A stretch of DNA of 64,000 nt from Amycolatopsis methanolica 239 (GTDB taxonomy: Bacteria; Actinomycetota; Actinomycetes; Mycobacteriales; Pseudonocardiaceae), in NCBI RefSeq assembly GCF_000739085.1, contig NZ_CP009110.1, forward strand, positions 3,968,001 through 4,032,000, given 5' to 3'. The first letter of the stretch is position 1. The number at the start of each line of letters is the position of its first letter. Below, piece after piece: positions 52,227 to 60,894 of the stretch. Both the position numbers and the translations under genes were made by a program. A model generated the notes under the pieces. It was not told where the DNA came from, searched no databases, and saw nothing but the letters and a program-made list of their open reading frames with translations.

Positions 52227-55200
52227 TCACACCACCTTCGGTGTGGCCCGCACGCCGTGGTGCACGTACCGCTCCCCGGTGGGCAGCGTGTAGAACGTGA
52301 CCGGCATCCAGGACTCCATCTGCGGGATCCACACCACGAACAGGTCGTCGTCGACCGCGACCAGCTCGTACTCCTCGACCGGGTCGGGCACGAGCTCGGC
52401 CAGCTCGCCGGTCACGGTGGTGCGCAGCTTCGGCGTGTCCCCGTCGCGGAACACCTCCATCCGGGTGCTCGCGCGCTCGTAGGTGCCCAGGTGCGGGGTG
52501 ATGTCGATTGCCACTGGCTCGTCCGTCGGCGCCAGCGGGTGCGGCACGGCGACGCCGGCCAGTTCGGCGAAGATCTCCCGGTACAGGTCCTCGTATAGGC
52601 CGCGGGTGTTGCCACCGTTGGTGAGCAGGGTGACCGCGAGCCCCGCGGCGGGCAGCAGGCGCAGGAACGCCGCCTGCCCGATGGTGTTGCCGTCGTGCCC
52701 GAGCACCAGCTGCCCGTCCCAGTGCAGCCGGAACCAGCCGATGCCCCACGAGTCGGCCAGCGAGTGCTTGTCCGGCAGGTCGACCTGCTTGTCCGCCATC
52801 GCCGCGGCCGCCTCCGCGCTGAGCACGCGGGTGCCGTCGGCGGCCAGGCCACCGGTCAGGTGCATCCGCGCGAACGCCAGCACGTCCGCCGCAGTGGAGT
52901 CGATGAGGCCGGCCGGGCCCGCGGACCGCGGCAGCGTCCACACCGGCGCCGTCACCGGTTCCGGCGAGCCGACGTGCCCCACCGCGGCGCGGAACATCAG
53001 CGCCTCCTCGGGCAGCGTCACCGTGCGCGTCAGGCCGAGCGGAGTGAACAGGCGCTCCCGCAGCGCGGCGTCCCACGTGCCGCCGGTGAGCTTCTCGATG
53101 ACCCGGCCGGCCAGCGAGAACCCGGAGTTGCAGTAGGACCAGGTGGCGCCGAGCGGGTGGTTCTGCGCGACCTCGTCCAGCCGCGCCACGTACTTCTCCA
53201 GGCAGTCGTCGCCGCGACCGGTGTCGGTGAACACGTCGCCGTCGATGCCGCTGGTGTGGGTGAGCAGGTGGCGCATCGTCACCCCCTTCGTGGTGTCCGG
53301 GTCCGCCAGCCGCAGCTCCGGCAGCACGTCCACCACAGGGGCGTCGAGGTCGAGCAGGCCCTCGTCGGCGAGCCGCATGGCGACGGTCGCCGTCCACACC
53401 TTGGAGATCGAGCCGATCTGGAACACCGAGTCCGTCGTAGCCGCGACACCGGTGTTCACGTTGAGCACCCCGTGGGCCGCCTGCACCACCTCGTCCTCGG
53501 CGCCCACACGCAAGATGCCGAGCGCCGCGCCGGGCACGTGGTGGCGTTCGGCGAGTTCGGTCAGGCGCCGCTGCCAGTGCGCGGCGTCCAGCGGCGTGCG
53601 GCGGCCGGGCGTGTGCCGCTCGACCCAGTCCACGACGCGCCGGTTGTAGTCGAGGCGGTGCGAGGGCCGTCCGTTGAGGATGAACGCGTGCGCGCCGCCC
53701 GGGTACAGCACCAGCCGGGTGGGCACGCCGCGCTCGCGCAGGGCGGTGTGCCACTGCTGGGCCTGGCCCACCGGGCAGAGCAGGTCGGCGCCGCCGTGCA
53801 GCACGAGCGTCGGCGTCCGGACCTGGTCGACCTTCGCCAGCGGCGACATCTCGGCGTAGGCATCGGGGTCGTCCCACGGCAGCGCGCCGAGTTCGTGCGC
53901 CGCCAGCAGGTGGCCCTCGTCCGAGGTGCCCGCCATGCTGGTGAGGTCGGTGACCACGCCCCCGGCGACCGCCGCGGCGAACCGGTCGTCGCGGCTGGTG
54001 AGGTAGCAGGTCATGAAGCCGCCGTAGCTGTACCCGGTGACGGCGAGCCGGTCCGGGTCGGCCACGCCTTCGGCGACGAGGTCGTCCAGCGGCTCCAGGA
54101 AGTCCTTGGCGTCGGCGGCGCCCCAGCCGCCGCGGACGGCGGTGAAGAACTCTTCGCCGTAGCCGTCGCTGCCGCGCGGGTTGAGCAGCAGCACGGTCCA
54201 GCCGCGGGCGACGAGTTCCTGGTGGTAGAAGTGGATTTCGTCGGCGCCGCCCTGCCACGCGTTGTGCGGTCCGCCGTGGATGTCGAGCAGCAGCGGCGCG
54301 GGGCCGGTCGTCGCCGGGTCGCTCAGCAGCCAGCCGTGCACGACGGTGCCGTCGGAGATGCGGAACTCCCGCTCCTGCGGAGTGAACAGCTCGATGCCGT
54401 CCGGTGTGTGTCCGATGAGGACGGTCTCGGCGCCGGTGGACAGGTCCAGGCTGACGATTTCGCCGTAGGAGCCGGGCGTGGTGAGCACGACGGCCGCGGT
54501 GGTGCCCGCGACGCTGAGCCCGGCCACGGTGCGTCCGGCGCCGGTGAGCACCGGGCGCGGCGTGCCGCCCTCGACGGGCACCGAGTACAGGTGGGTGCAG
54601 CCGCGGTCGCGGACGCAGAACAGGACGCTGCGGCCGTCGTCGGCGAGCTGCGGCCAGGCTCCGGGGTAGGCCGGGCCGCCGGGCATCACGTTGCGGTCCC
54701 GTGCGGCGGCGAGGTTCACCGGATCGCCCCCGTCGAGCGGGATGCGGATGAGCCCGGCGTGGCCCTCGGGCCCGCGCTGGTTGCCGACGACGAGCAGCGC
54801 GTCGCCGTCCGCCGTCCACGTCAGCGCCGCGGCGAGCCCGTCGGCGAGGCCCACCGCGCGCGGGGCGGCGGCGGGATCGGTCACGTCGAGGACGTGCACC
54901 GGGACCCGGATGGCGAGGTCGCGCTCCGCGCCGGTGGCGGCGGCGAAGGCCAGCTTGCCGCCGTCGGGCGACCACGCCGGGTCTCCGGCGTGCCAGTCGC
55001 CGCGGGTGACCTGGCGGCAGTCGCCGGTGGCGACGTCGACGACGTGCAGGTGCGCGCGCTTGCCGCGTAGCACACCGGCGCCGTCGGCGTGGTAGTCGAG
55101 CCGGTCGGCCACGATGGGCGCGTGGTCGTCCTCGTCCGGGGTGAGGTCGACGGCCGCGGTGAACGCGATCTTCGTGCCGTCCGGGCTCCACACCGGCCGT

Positions 55201-55529
55201 CCCGCGCCCAGCGGCGACGAGGTGAGGCGCTCGGCCTCGCCGCCGCCCGCGGGCAGCAGCCAGACCTGCGGCGGCCCGTCCACCGCGCGCAGGAACGCGA
55301 TGCGGCTGCCGTCGGGTGACCACGCGGGTGCGGTGTCGGCGCGTCCGTGCGTCAACCGCCGCGCCTGCCCGGAGGGGACGTCGGCGCGCCACAGGCTGTG
55401 CACGTTCTCGTCGGCCGCGAGGTCGCTGCCGCGCAGGACGTAGACGACCGCGTCGCCCGAAGGGGACAGCGCGGGCTGCTCGGGCACGGTCAGGTCGGTC
55501 AGGTCCGTGATGCGCTGGCGTCGGGTCAC
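52227..55529 (-). CDS. S9 prolyl-oligopeptidase fused to a beta-lactamase-fold serine hydrolase
   Basis: A 1,100-residue two-enzyme fusion without signal peptide. Residues 20-370 are a WD40/TolB-like propeller (SPDGSRIAFL, SPDGTKIAFT). Residues 390-640 are an S9 catalytic domain with nucleophile S501 (GYSYGGF), D582 (HGGADLLCP) and H614 (GGAHAF). After a short linker, residues 650-1100 form a class C beta-lactamase/D-aminopeptidase-like domain with S707-x-x-K710 (GSISK), Y799-x-N801 (YCNSGF) and H945-D-G (LGHDGN). The second domain is a paralogue of the protein at 60895. GTG 55529 overlaps the upstream ATPase stop. The fusion suggests successive cytoplasmic cleavage of imported peptides, the second domain perhaps acting on D-residues. 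Confidence 0.88.
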   Translation of the reverse strand: MTRRQRITDLTDLTVPEQPALSPSGDAVVYVLRGSDLAADENVHSLWRADVPSGQARRLTHGRADTAPAWSPDGSRIAFLRAVDGPPQVWLLPAGGGEAERLTSSPLGAGRPVWSPDGTKIAFTAAVDLTPDEDDHAPIVADRLDYHADGAGVLRGKRAHLHVVDVATGDCRQVTRGDWHAGDPAWSPDGGKLAFAAATGAERDLAIRVPVHVLDVTDPAAAPRAVGLADGLAAALTWTADGDALLVVGNQRGPEGHAGLIRIPLDGGDPVNLAAARDRNVMPGGPAYPGAWPQLADDGRSVLFCVRDRGCTHLYSVPVEGGTPRPVLTGAGRTVAGLSVAGTTAAVVLTTPGSYGEIVSLDLSTGAETVLIGHTPDGIELFTPQEREFRISDGTVVHGWLLSDPATTGPAPLLLDIHGGPHNAWQGGADEIHFYHQELVARGWTVLLLNPRGSDGYGEEFFTAVRGGWGAADAKDFLEPLDDLVAEGVADPDRLAVTGYSYGGFMTCYLTSRDDRFAAAVAGGVVTDLTSMAGTSDEGHLLAAHELGALPWDDPDAYAEMSPLAKVDQVRTPTLVLHGGADLLCPVGQAQQWHTALRERGVPTRLVLYPGGAHAFILNGRPSHRLDYNRRVVDWVERHTPGRRTPLDAAHWQRRLTELAERHHVPGAALGILRVGAEDEVVQAAHGVLNVNTGVAATTDSVFQIGSISKVWTATVAMRLADEGLLDLDAPVVDVLPELRLADPDTTKGVTMRHLLTHTSGIDGDVFTDTGRGDDCLEKYVARLDEVAQNHPLGATWSYCNSGFSLAGRVIEKLTGGTWDAALRERLFTPLGLTRTVTLPEEALMFRAAVGHVGSPEPVTAPVWTLPRSAGPAGLIDSTAADVLAFARMHLTGGLAADGTRVLSAEAAAAMADKQVDLPDKHSLADSWGIGWFRLHWDGQLVLGHDGNTIGQAAFLRLLPAAGLAVTLLTNGGNTRGLYEDLYREIFAELAGVAVPHPLAPTDEPVAIDITPHLGTYERASTRMEVFRDGDTPKLRTTVTGELAELVPDPVEEYELVAVDDDLFVVWIPQMESWMPVTFYTLPTGERYVHHGVRATPKVV

Positions 55530-56461
55530 GAGTCGCTCCTTACGAGGGTGGTGGTCGCGGCGAAGTGGCAGGCCGCCGCGTGGCGGTGCCCGGCCGGGGT
55601 GGGTTCGGTGTCGCGGCAGACGTCGCGGCCGGGCACCACCAGGGGGCCGACCGGGCATCGCGGGTGGAACCGGCAGCCTGCCGGCGGGTGGTGGGGGTCG
55701 GCGGGTTCGGCGTCGGCGACGGCGTCCGGTTCGGACACCTCCGCGGCGGCGGCCGCGGCGAGCAGTTCCCGGGTGTAGGGGTGCTGCGGATCGGCGAGGA
55801 CGTCCTCCGCGGGCCCCGATTCGACGATGCGGCCCAGGTACATCACGGCGATGAAGTCGCTGACGTAGCGCACCACCGCCAGGTCGTGGGAGATGAACAG
55901 CATCGACAACCCGGTCCGCTGCCGCAGGTCGCGCACGAGGTTGAGCACGGTGCCCTGCACCGAGACGTCGAGCGCGGAGGTGATCTCGTCGGCGATGATC
56001 ACCTCCGGGCGCGCGGCGAGCGCCCGCGCCAGGGCCACGCGCTGGCGTTGCCCGCCGGAGAGCTGGGCAGGCCGCATCCCGGCGCGGTCCGCGGCGAGGC
56101 CGACCTGCGTGAGCAGGCGGGCGACTTCGGCGTGCCGGTCGGTCCGGCCGCGCGGCATGGCCTCAGCGATCGAGGCGCCGATCGTCATCCGGGGGTCCAG
56201 CGCGGAGTACGGGTCCTGGAACACCATCTGCACCGGGCCGGGCCGCCGGACCGGTGCTCCGTCGACCAGGATCCGCCCGGCGGCGACCGGCGCCAGGCCG
56301 ACCGCGGCGCGGGCAAGGGTCGACTTGCCGGAGCCGGACTCGCCGACCAGTCCCACGATCGCGCCGTCCGGCACGGTGAGGTCTACCCCGTCCACGGCGG
56401 TCGTGCCGCGCCGCCGCGAGCCGTAGCGGACGGAGACGCCCTCGAAACGCAGTTCGCTCAT
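55526..56461 (-). CDS. Oligopeptide ABC transporter ATP-binding protein (DppF/OppF type)
   Basis: A 311-residue ATPase. Walker A VGESGSGKSTLARA near residue 38, Q-loop VFQDPYSALDPR, signature LSGGQRQRVALARAL, Walker B EVIIADEITSALD. The C-terminal oligopeptide-type extension contains PHHPPAGCRFHPRCPVG, whose cysteines bind an Fe-S cluster in some family members. ATG 56461 overlaps the stop of the permease-ATPase gene. It pairs with the ATPase half of that fusion to make the heterodimeric motor. Confidence 0.9.
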   Translation of the reverse strand: MSELRFEGVSVRYGSRRRGTTAVDGVDLTVPDGAIVGLVGESGSGKSTLARAAVGLAPVAAGRILVDGAPVRRPGPVQMVFQDPYSALDPRMTIGASIAEAMPRGRTDRHAEVARLLTQVGLAADRAGMRPAQLSGGQRQRVALARALAARPEVIIADEITSALDVSVQGTVLNLVRDLRQRTGLSMLFISHDLAVVRYVSDFIAVMYLGRIVESGPAEDVLADPQHPYTRELLAAAAAAEVSEPDAVADAEPADPHHPPAGCRFHPRCPVGPLVVPGRDVCRDTEPTPAGHRHAAACHFAATTTLVRSDS

Positions 56462-58326
56462 CGCGCCTCCCCCACCCGGATCTGCTCGCGCGGCACGTCC
56501 GCCACGGGGTGCCAGCACGCGACTCCGTGCACCAGCGGCGGCTCCTCGGTCGTGCAGCGTTCGATCGCCAGCGGGCAGCGCGGCGCGAACGCACAGCCCG
56601 GCGGCCGGTCGGCGGGGTCGGCGGGACGGCCGGGGATGACGGCCATCGGCCGGTCGCGGTCCGTCGTCATGTCCGGCACGGCGGCGAGCAGGGCCCGCGT
56701 GTACGGGTGCGCCGCCGAAGCCAGGTCCGCGGCGGGCAGGTCCTCCACGATCCGGCCCGCGTACATCACCAGCACCCGGTCGCACATCCGGCGGACCACC
56801 CCGATGTCGTGGCTGATCAGCAGGATCGCGACGTCGTCGGCGGCACGCACGTCATCGAGCAGCCGCAGCACACGGCGCTGCACGGTGACGTCGAGCGCCG
56901 TGGTCGGCTCGTCGGCGACGATCAGCGCGGGCGAGCACATGAGTCCCATGCCGATCATCGCGCGCTGCCGCATGCCGCCGGAGAACTCGTGCGGGTACTG
57001 CCGGGACCGCCGCCCGGCGCCGGGCAGGCGCACCGCGCGCAGCCGGTCGACGGCCCGCGCGAACGCCACCCGCCGGGTCATCCCCTGGTGGTACCGGGCC
57101 ACCTCGGCGAGCTGGTTGCCGACCCGCTGGGTGGGGTTGAACGAGGTCATCGGGTCCTGGAAGACCATCGCGAAGGAGGTGCCCAGCAACTGCCGCCGCG
57201 CGCGGGTGTCCGCGCCGGGCAGCGACTGCCCCAGGAACTCCAGCCGGTCGGCGTGCACCTGGCCGGGTTCCTCGATCAGTTGCGCGACCGCGAGCGCGGT
57301 GAGGCTCTTGCCCGACCCCGACTCCCCCACCACACCAACGGATTCCCCACGCGCTAGCGCGAAGCTCACGCCGCGCACCGGGGTCACCGGCCCAGGAAAG
57401 GTGACGTGCAGGTTCTCCACCACCAGCACGGGTTCCGCCGGCTGAGGTGCGGGGGCGTCCGTGGGGCGCGGTGCCGGCGCCTCCCGCTGCCGGTGCCGGG
57501 CGGTGTCGGCGCCGATCGCGGTGGCCACCGCCTCGCCGAAGAGGCTGAACGCGAGCCCGGCGACCACCACCGCCACCGTGGGCGCGAGCGCGGCGGCCGG
57601 GTGGAGGTAGAGCACGTCGAGACCGTCGCGGAGCAGCCGGCCCCAGTCGTAGTCCGGCGACTGCACCCCCAGGCCCAGGAACGACAGGCCGGCGAAGGCC
57701 AGCAGCGTGCTGCCGGTCGTGATGGTCGCGTTGACGACCAGGGGTTCGGCGACGTTCGGCAGGATGTGCCACCCCACCAGGCGGAACCGCCCCACCCCGG
57801 CGATCCGCGCCGCGGAAACGTAGTCCAGCGCGGCGACGCGGGCCACCATCGTGCGGGTGAGCCGGGCGAACGCGGGCGCGATGGCCAGGCCGATCGCGAG
57901 CACGCTGCCGCGGGCGCCGACGCCGAAGATGACCGCGAAGAACAGCGCCAGCAGCACCCCGGGGAAGGCGACCGCGATGTCGACCGCCGCGGACACCAGC
58001 CGTCCCGCCCGCCTGCCGAGCAGCACGGCGGCGGTGCCCAGCAGCAGGCCGGTGACCACCCCGATCGCGGTGGCGGCGAGCGCCAGTTCGACCGACAGCC
58101 GGGTGGCGACCAGCACGCGGAAGAAGATGTCGCGGCCGAGTCCGTCGGTGCCCATCCAGTGCTCGGCGGAGGGGCCGCGCAGGATCTGGTTCGTGTCGAG
58201 CGCCGCGGCCCGGTCCGACCACAGCAGCGGCGCGAACACCGCCAGCGCGAGCACGGTGACCACGACCACGGCGGCGCTCGCGCTCAGCGGGCGGCGCAGT
58301 GCCGCGCTCCAGTTCGACTTCGGCAC
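56458..58326 (-). CDS. Peptide ABC transporter permease (DppC) fused to ATPase (DppD)
   Basis: A 622-residue fusion. Residues 1-275 are a DppC-type permease: GPSAEHWMGTDGLGRDIFFR (the family's N-terminal block), several helices, and the EAA loop around ASAARIAGVGRFRL-like YVSAARIAGVGRFRLVGWH. A proline-rich linker (residues ~280-300) leads to a DppD-type ATPase with Walker A GESGSGKSLTALAV, signature FSGGMRQRAMIGMGLM, Walker B LIVADEPTTALD and a cysteine-containing tail (GCAFAPRCPLA). Normally these are two genes. ATG 58326 lies four bases past the stop of the DppB-type permease gene. Confidence 0.9.
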   Translation of the reverse strand: MPKSNWSAALRRPLSASAAVVVVTVLALAVFAPLLWSDRAAALDTNQILRGPSAEHWMGTDGLGRDIFFRVLVATRLSVELALAATAIGVVTGLLLGTAAVLLGRRAGRLVSAAVDIAVAFPGVLLALFFAVIFGVGARGSVLAIGLAIAPAFARLTRTMVARVAALDYVSAARIAGVGRFRLVGWHILPNVAEPLVVNATITTGSTLLAFAGLSFLGLGVQSPDYDWGRLLRDGLDVLYLHPAAALAPTVAVVVAGLAFSLFGEAVATAIGADTARHRQREAPAPRPTDAPAPQPAEPVLVVENLHVTFPGPVTPVRGVSFALARGESVGVVGESGSGKSLTALAVAQLIEEPGQVHADRLEFLGQSLPGADTRARRQLLGTSFAMVFQDPMTSFNPTQRVGNQLAEVARYHQGMTRRVAFARAVDRLRAVRLPGAGRRSRQYPHEFSGGMRQRAMIGMGLMCSPALIVADEPTTALDVTVQRRVLRLLDDVRAADDVAILLISHDIGVVRRMCDRVLVMYAGRIVEDLPAADLASAAHPYTRALLAAVPDMTTDRDRPMAVIPGRPADPADRPPGCAFAPRCPLAIERCTTEEPPLVHGVACWHPVADVPREQIRVGEAR

Positions 58327-58330
58327 GTTC

Positions 58331-59314
58331 TCAGCTCTCCCTGATCGCCGACCGCGGGTCGAGCAGCGCGAGCGCCACGTCGACGAGGAGGTTCACCAGC
58401 AGCACCCCGAGGCCGTAGACGAGCACCACGCCCTGCACCAGCGGGGAGTCCTTGGCGAGGATGGACTGCACGATGGTGCTGCCCAGGCCCGGCCAGGCGA
58501 ACACGTTCTCCACCAGCAGCGTCCCCGCGACCATCGCGCTGAGCAGCAGCCCGCCCAGCGTCAGCGTCGCCGTCAAGGCGTTCGGCAACGCGTGCCGCAG
58601 GTAGATCCAGCTGGCCGGCAGCCGCTTGGACCGAGCGGTGCGGATGTGGTCGGCGCGCAGCACGGCGAGCATCTCCACCCGGGTGATCCGGGCCAGCACC
58701 GCGGCCGGTCCCGCGGCCAGCGCCAGCACCGGCAGCAGGTAGGACTCCGGCCCGGACCGCCCGGCCACCGGCAGCCACCCGAGGCTGACCCCGAACACGA
58801 ACACCAGGCCCACTGCGATGAGGAACTCCGGAATCGCCGCCAGGACGGCGGTGGCGGAGGTGAACGCGAGCTCGGTCGTCCGCCGCTTCCCGCCACGGGT
58901 GAGCACCGCCATCACCGTGCCTGCCGGGACCGACACCGCGACCGCGAGGAGGAACGCGTACCCCGCGATCTCCAGCGTGGCGGGCAGCCGGTCGCCGATC
59001 ACCTGCGCGACCGGCAGTCCGGAGCCGAGCGAGGTGCCGAGGTCGCCGGTGAACAGGTTCCCGAGGTAGTGCAGGTACTGTTGCCACAACGGGTCGTCCA
59101 GGCCGAGCGCGGCGCGGCGGGCCTCGACGAGTTCCGGCGCGGCGGTCGGCCCGAGCGCGGCCCGCACCGGGTCGCCCGGGATGAGGTGGATCATCCCGAA
59201 CGCGGCGGTGAGCAGGACCCAGACCGACACCAGCACCCTGGCCAGCCGCCGCACGGCGAACCGGAACCAGACGTTGTCGCCCAGTCCGGCCGGGCGGATC
59301 GCGGTGGTCACCAC
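58331..59314 (-). CDS. Peptide ABC transporter permease (DppB type)
   Basis: A 327-residue inner-membrane permease with six helices. The N-terminal block VLLTAAFGMIHLIPGDPVRA, the EAA loop DHIRTARSKRLPASWIYLRH and the late VENVFAWPGLGSTIVQSI segment are characteristic of the DppB/OppB family. It forms the channel with the DppC domain of the next gene. GTG 59314 lies seven bases beyond the stop of the binding-protein gene. Confidence 0.9.
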   Translation of the reverse strand: MVTTAIRPAGLGDNVWFRFAVRRLARVLVSVWVLLTAAFGMIHLIPGDPVRAALGPTAAPELVEARRAALGLDDPLWQQYLHYLGNLFTGDLGTSLGSGLPVAQVIGDRLPATLEIAGYAFLLAVAVSVPAGTVMAVLTRGGKRRTTELAFTSATAVLAAIPEFLIAVGLVFVFGVSLGWLPVAGRSGPESYLLPVLALAAGPAAVLARITRVEMLAVLRADHIRTARSKRLPASWIYLRHALPNALTATLTLGGLLLSAMVAGTLLVENVFAWPGLGSTIVQSILAKDSPLVQGVVLVYGLGVLLVNLLVDVALALLDPRSAIRES

Positions 59315-59321
59315 GCGCGCC

Positions 59322-60881
59322 TCAGCCGAGCATCCGGATCGAGCTGGGGGTGATGCTGCCCTGGCTCGTCTCGAGCGTGGCGCCCTGCACGAACGTGGGC
59401 CGCACCGAATTGACGAACGGCACCACGTTGAGCTCCCGCACCAGCGCCTGCTCGGCTTCGGCCCACTTGCCGCAGCCGTCGGCGCCGGCGAGCGCGCCCG
59501 CCTGCTGGACCGCCGCGTCGTAGGCGGGGTTCTGCACCGCGGCGAAGTTGTTGCCGCCGCTGCCGGAGAAGAACGGGACGAGCTGGGAGGGCAGGAAGAC
59601 CCCGAGCGGCACGAACGCCGCGTCCCAGCCGCCCTGCGTGAGGACCTGCATGGACTCGGTGTCGGTCATGCCCTTGACGGTGACCTGCGCGCCGACCGCG
59701 GACCAGCGCTGCTGGACCAGTTCGGCGGCCGCCTGCATGGTCGAGCCGAGCGTCGACGGGTAGTAGAAGGTGAGCGCCAGCGGCTTGCCGTCCTTGGCGC
59801 GTACGCCGTCCGGGCCCGCGACCCAGCCCGCGGAGTCCAAAGCGGACTTCACGGCGACCAGGTCGGAGGCGGGCAGCAGCCCGCTGATGGTGTCACCGCC
59901 GCACGGGCCGAGCCCGGGCGCGAGGAGGCTCTTCGGCGCGCGGCCGGTCCCGCTGGTGAGGACCTGGCCGAGCTGGCCGAGGTCGAGCGCCTGGGTCAGG
60001 GCTCGCCGCACCGCGACGTCCGCCCCGGGCTTCCCGGCGCGCTGGTTGAACCACAGCTCGCCGAACGGGGATTCGATGTCGTGCGCTGTCAGGCCCATGC
60101 CGCGCAGCCGCTGCTGGTCGGGGCCGAGCACGGTGGCCGCGTTGACCTGCCTGGACGCCAGCAGGTTCGCGGCGGTGATCTCGTTGCCGACGACCCGGAT
60201 CACGACGGTGTCGGGCAGTCCGCGGGTATCGGTCTTCCAGTCGCCGGGTCCCCAGGCGTAGTCCTTGCGCCGCGTGAGCGTGTAGTGGTCGCCGGCGACG
60301 GCCTCGGTGAGGGTGAACATCCCGGTGCCGTCGGCGCCCTGCTTGAGGAGTCCGCGGTCGGCCATTCCCTTGCCGCAGACGATGAAGAGCCCGCCGATGT
60401 CGCGGACGAGGAACGAGTCCGGGGTCGGGCTGGTGACCGTGACGGTGCCCGCCGCGTCGTCCCCGGTGGCCGTCGCCCCGGGCATCACGTAGAGGCCCAG
60501 CGAGGCGGAACCGTTGGCCGGGTCGCTGACGAAGTTGATGTTGTCGGCGACCTGCGACGCGGTCAGCGGGGTCCCGTCCGAGCACGTGATGCCCTTGCGC
60601 AGCGTGTACTTCGCGGTGGTGGTGTCGCCTTCCCACTTCTCCGCGAGCCCGGCGACCATGTTGCCGCCCGGGTCGATGTTCACGAGCGTGTCGTAGAGGA
60701 ACCGGTCGGCCTGGATGGTCACCGACAGCGCGGTGAAGTGCGGGTCGAGGCTGCCGGGGTCGCCTGCCGAGACCAGGGTGAACGCGCCACCGTCCACAGT
60801 GGTCGACCCGGCGCCGCCGCCGCAGGCGGTCAGCGCCAGCGCCAGCACGGTGGCCGCGGCCGTGATCGAAGCGGTCTTCAT
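59322..60881 (-). CDS. Peptide-binding lipoprotein (SBP family 5)
   Basis: A 519-residue exported lipoprotein. MKTASITAAATVLALALTAC ends in the lipobox LTAC and is followed by GGGAGSTTVDGG. The mature part shows the family 5 pattern: LVSAGDPGSLDPHFTALS, FLYDTLVNIDPGGNMVAGLA and AEKWEGDTTTAKYTLRKGI. It captures the substrate outside the membrane for the DppBCDF-type importer. ATG 60881 was chosen as the start of the signal peptide; the longer open frame upstream lies in the previous gene's 3' end. Gap to the hydrolase gene is 13 bp. Confidence 0.9.
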   Translation of the reverse strand: MKTASITAAATVLALALTACGGGAGSTTVDGGAFTLVSAGDPGSLDPHFTALSVTIQADRFLYDTLVNIDPGGNMVAGLAEKWEGDTTTAKYTLRKGITCSDGTPLTASQVADNINFVSDPANGSASLGLYVMPGATATGDDAAGTVTVTSPTPDSFLVRDIGGLFIVCGKGMADRGLLKQGADGTGMFTLTEAVAGDHYTLTRRKDYAWGPGDWKTDTRGLPDTVVIRVVGNEITAANLLASRQVNAATVLGPDQQRLRGMGLTAHDIESPFGELWFNQRAGKPGADVAVRRALTQALDLGQLGQVLTSGTGRAPKSLLAPGLGPCGGDTISGLLPASDLVAVKSALDSAGWVAGPDGVRAKDGKPLALTFYYPSTLGSTMQAAAELVQQRWSAVGAQVTVKGMTDTESMQVLTQGGWDAAFVPLGVFLPSQLVPFFSGSGGNNFAAVQNPAYDAAVQQAGALAGADGCGKWAEAEQALVRELNVVPFVNSVRPTFVQGATLETSQGSITPSSIRMLG

Positions 60882-60894
60882 CGTGTCTCCTGGG

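Noticed and set aside
52695..55070. Open plus-strand frame of 791 codons opposite the S9/beta-lactamase fusion
   Set aside because: Shadow frame of a gene with complete catalytic motifs; low-complexity composition.
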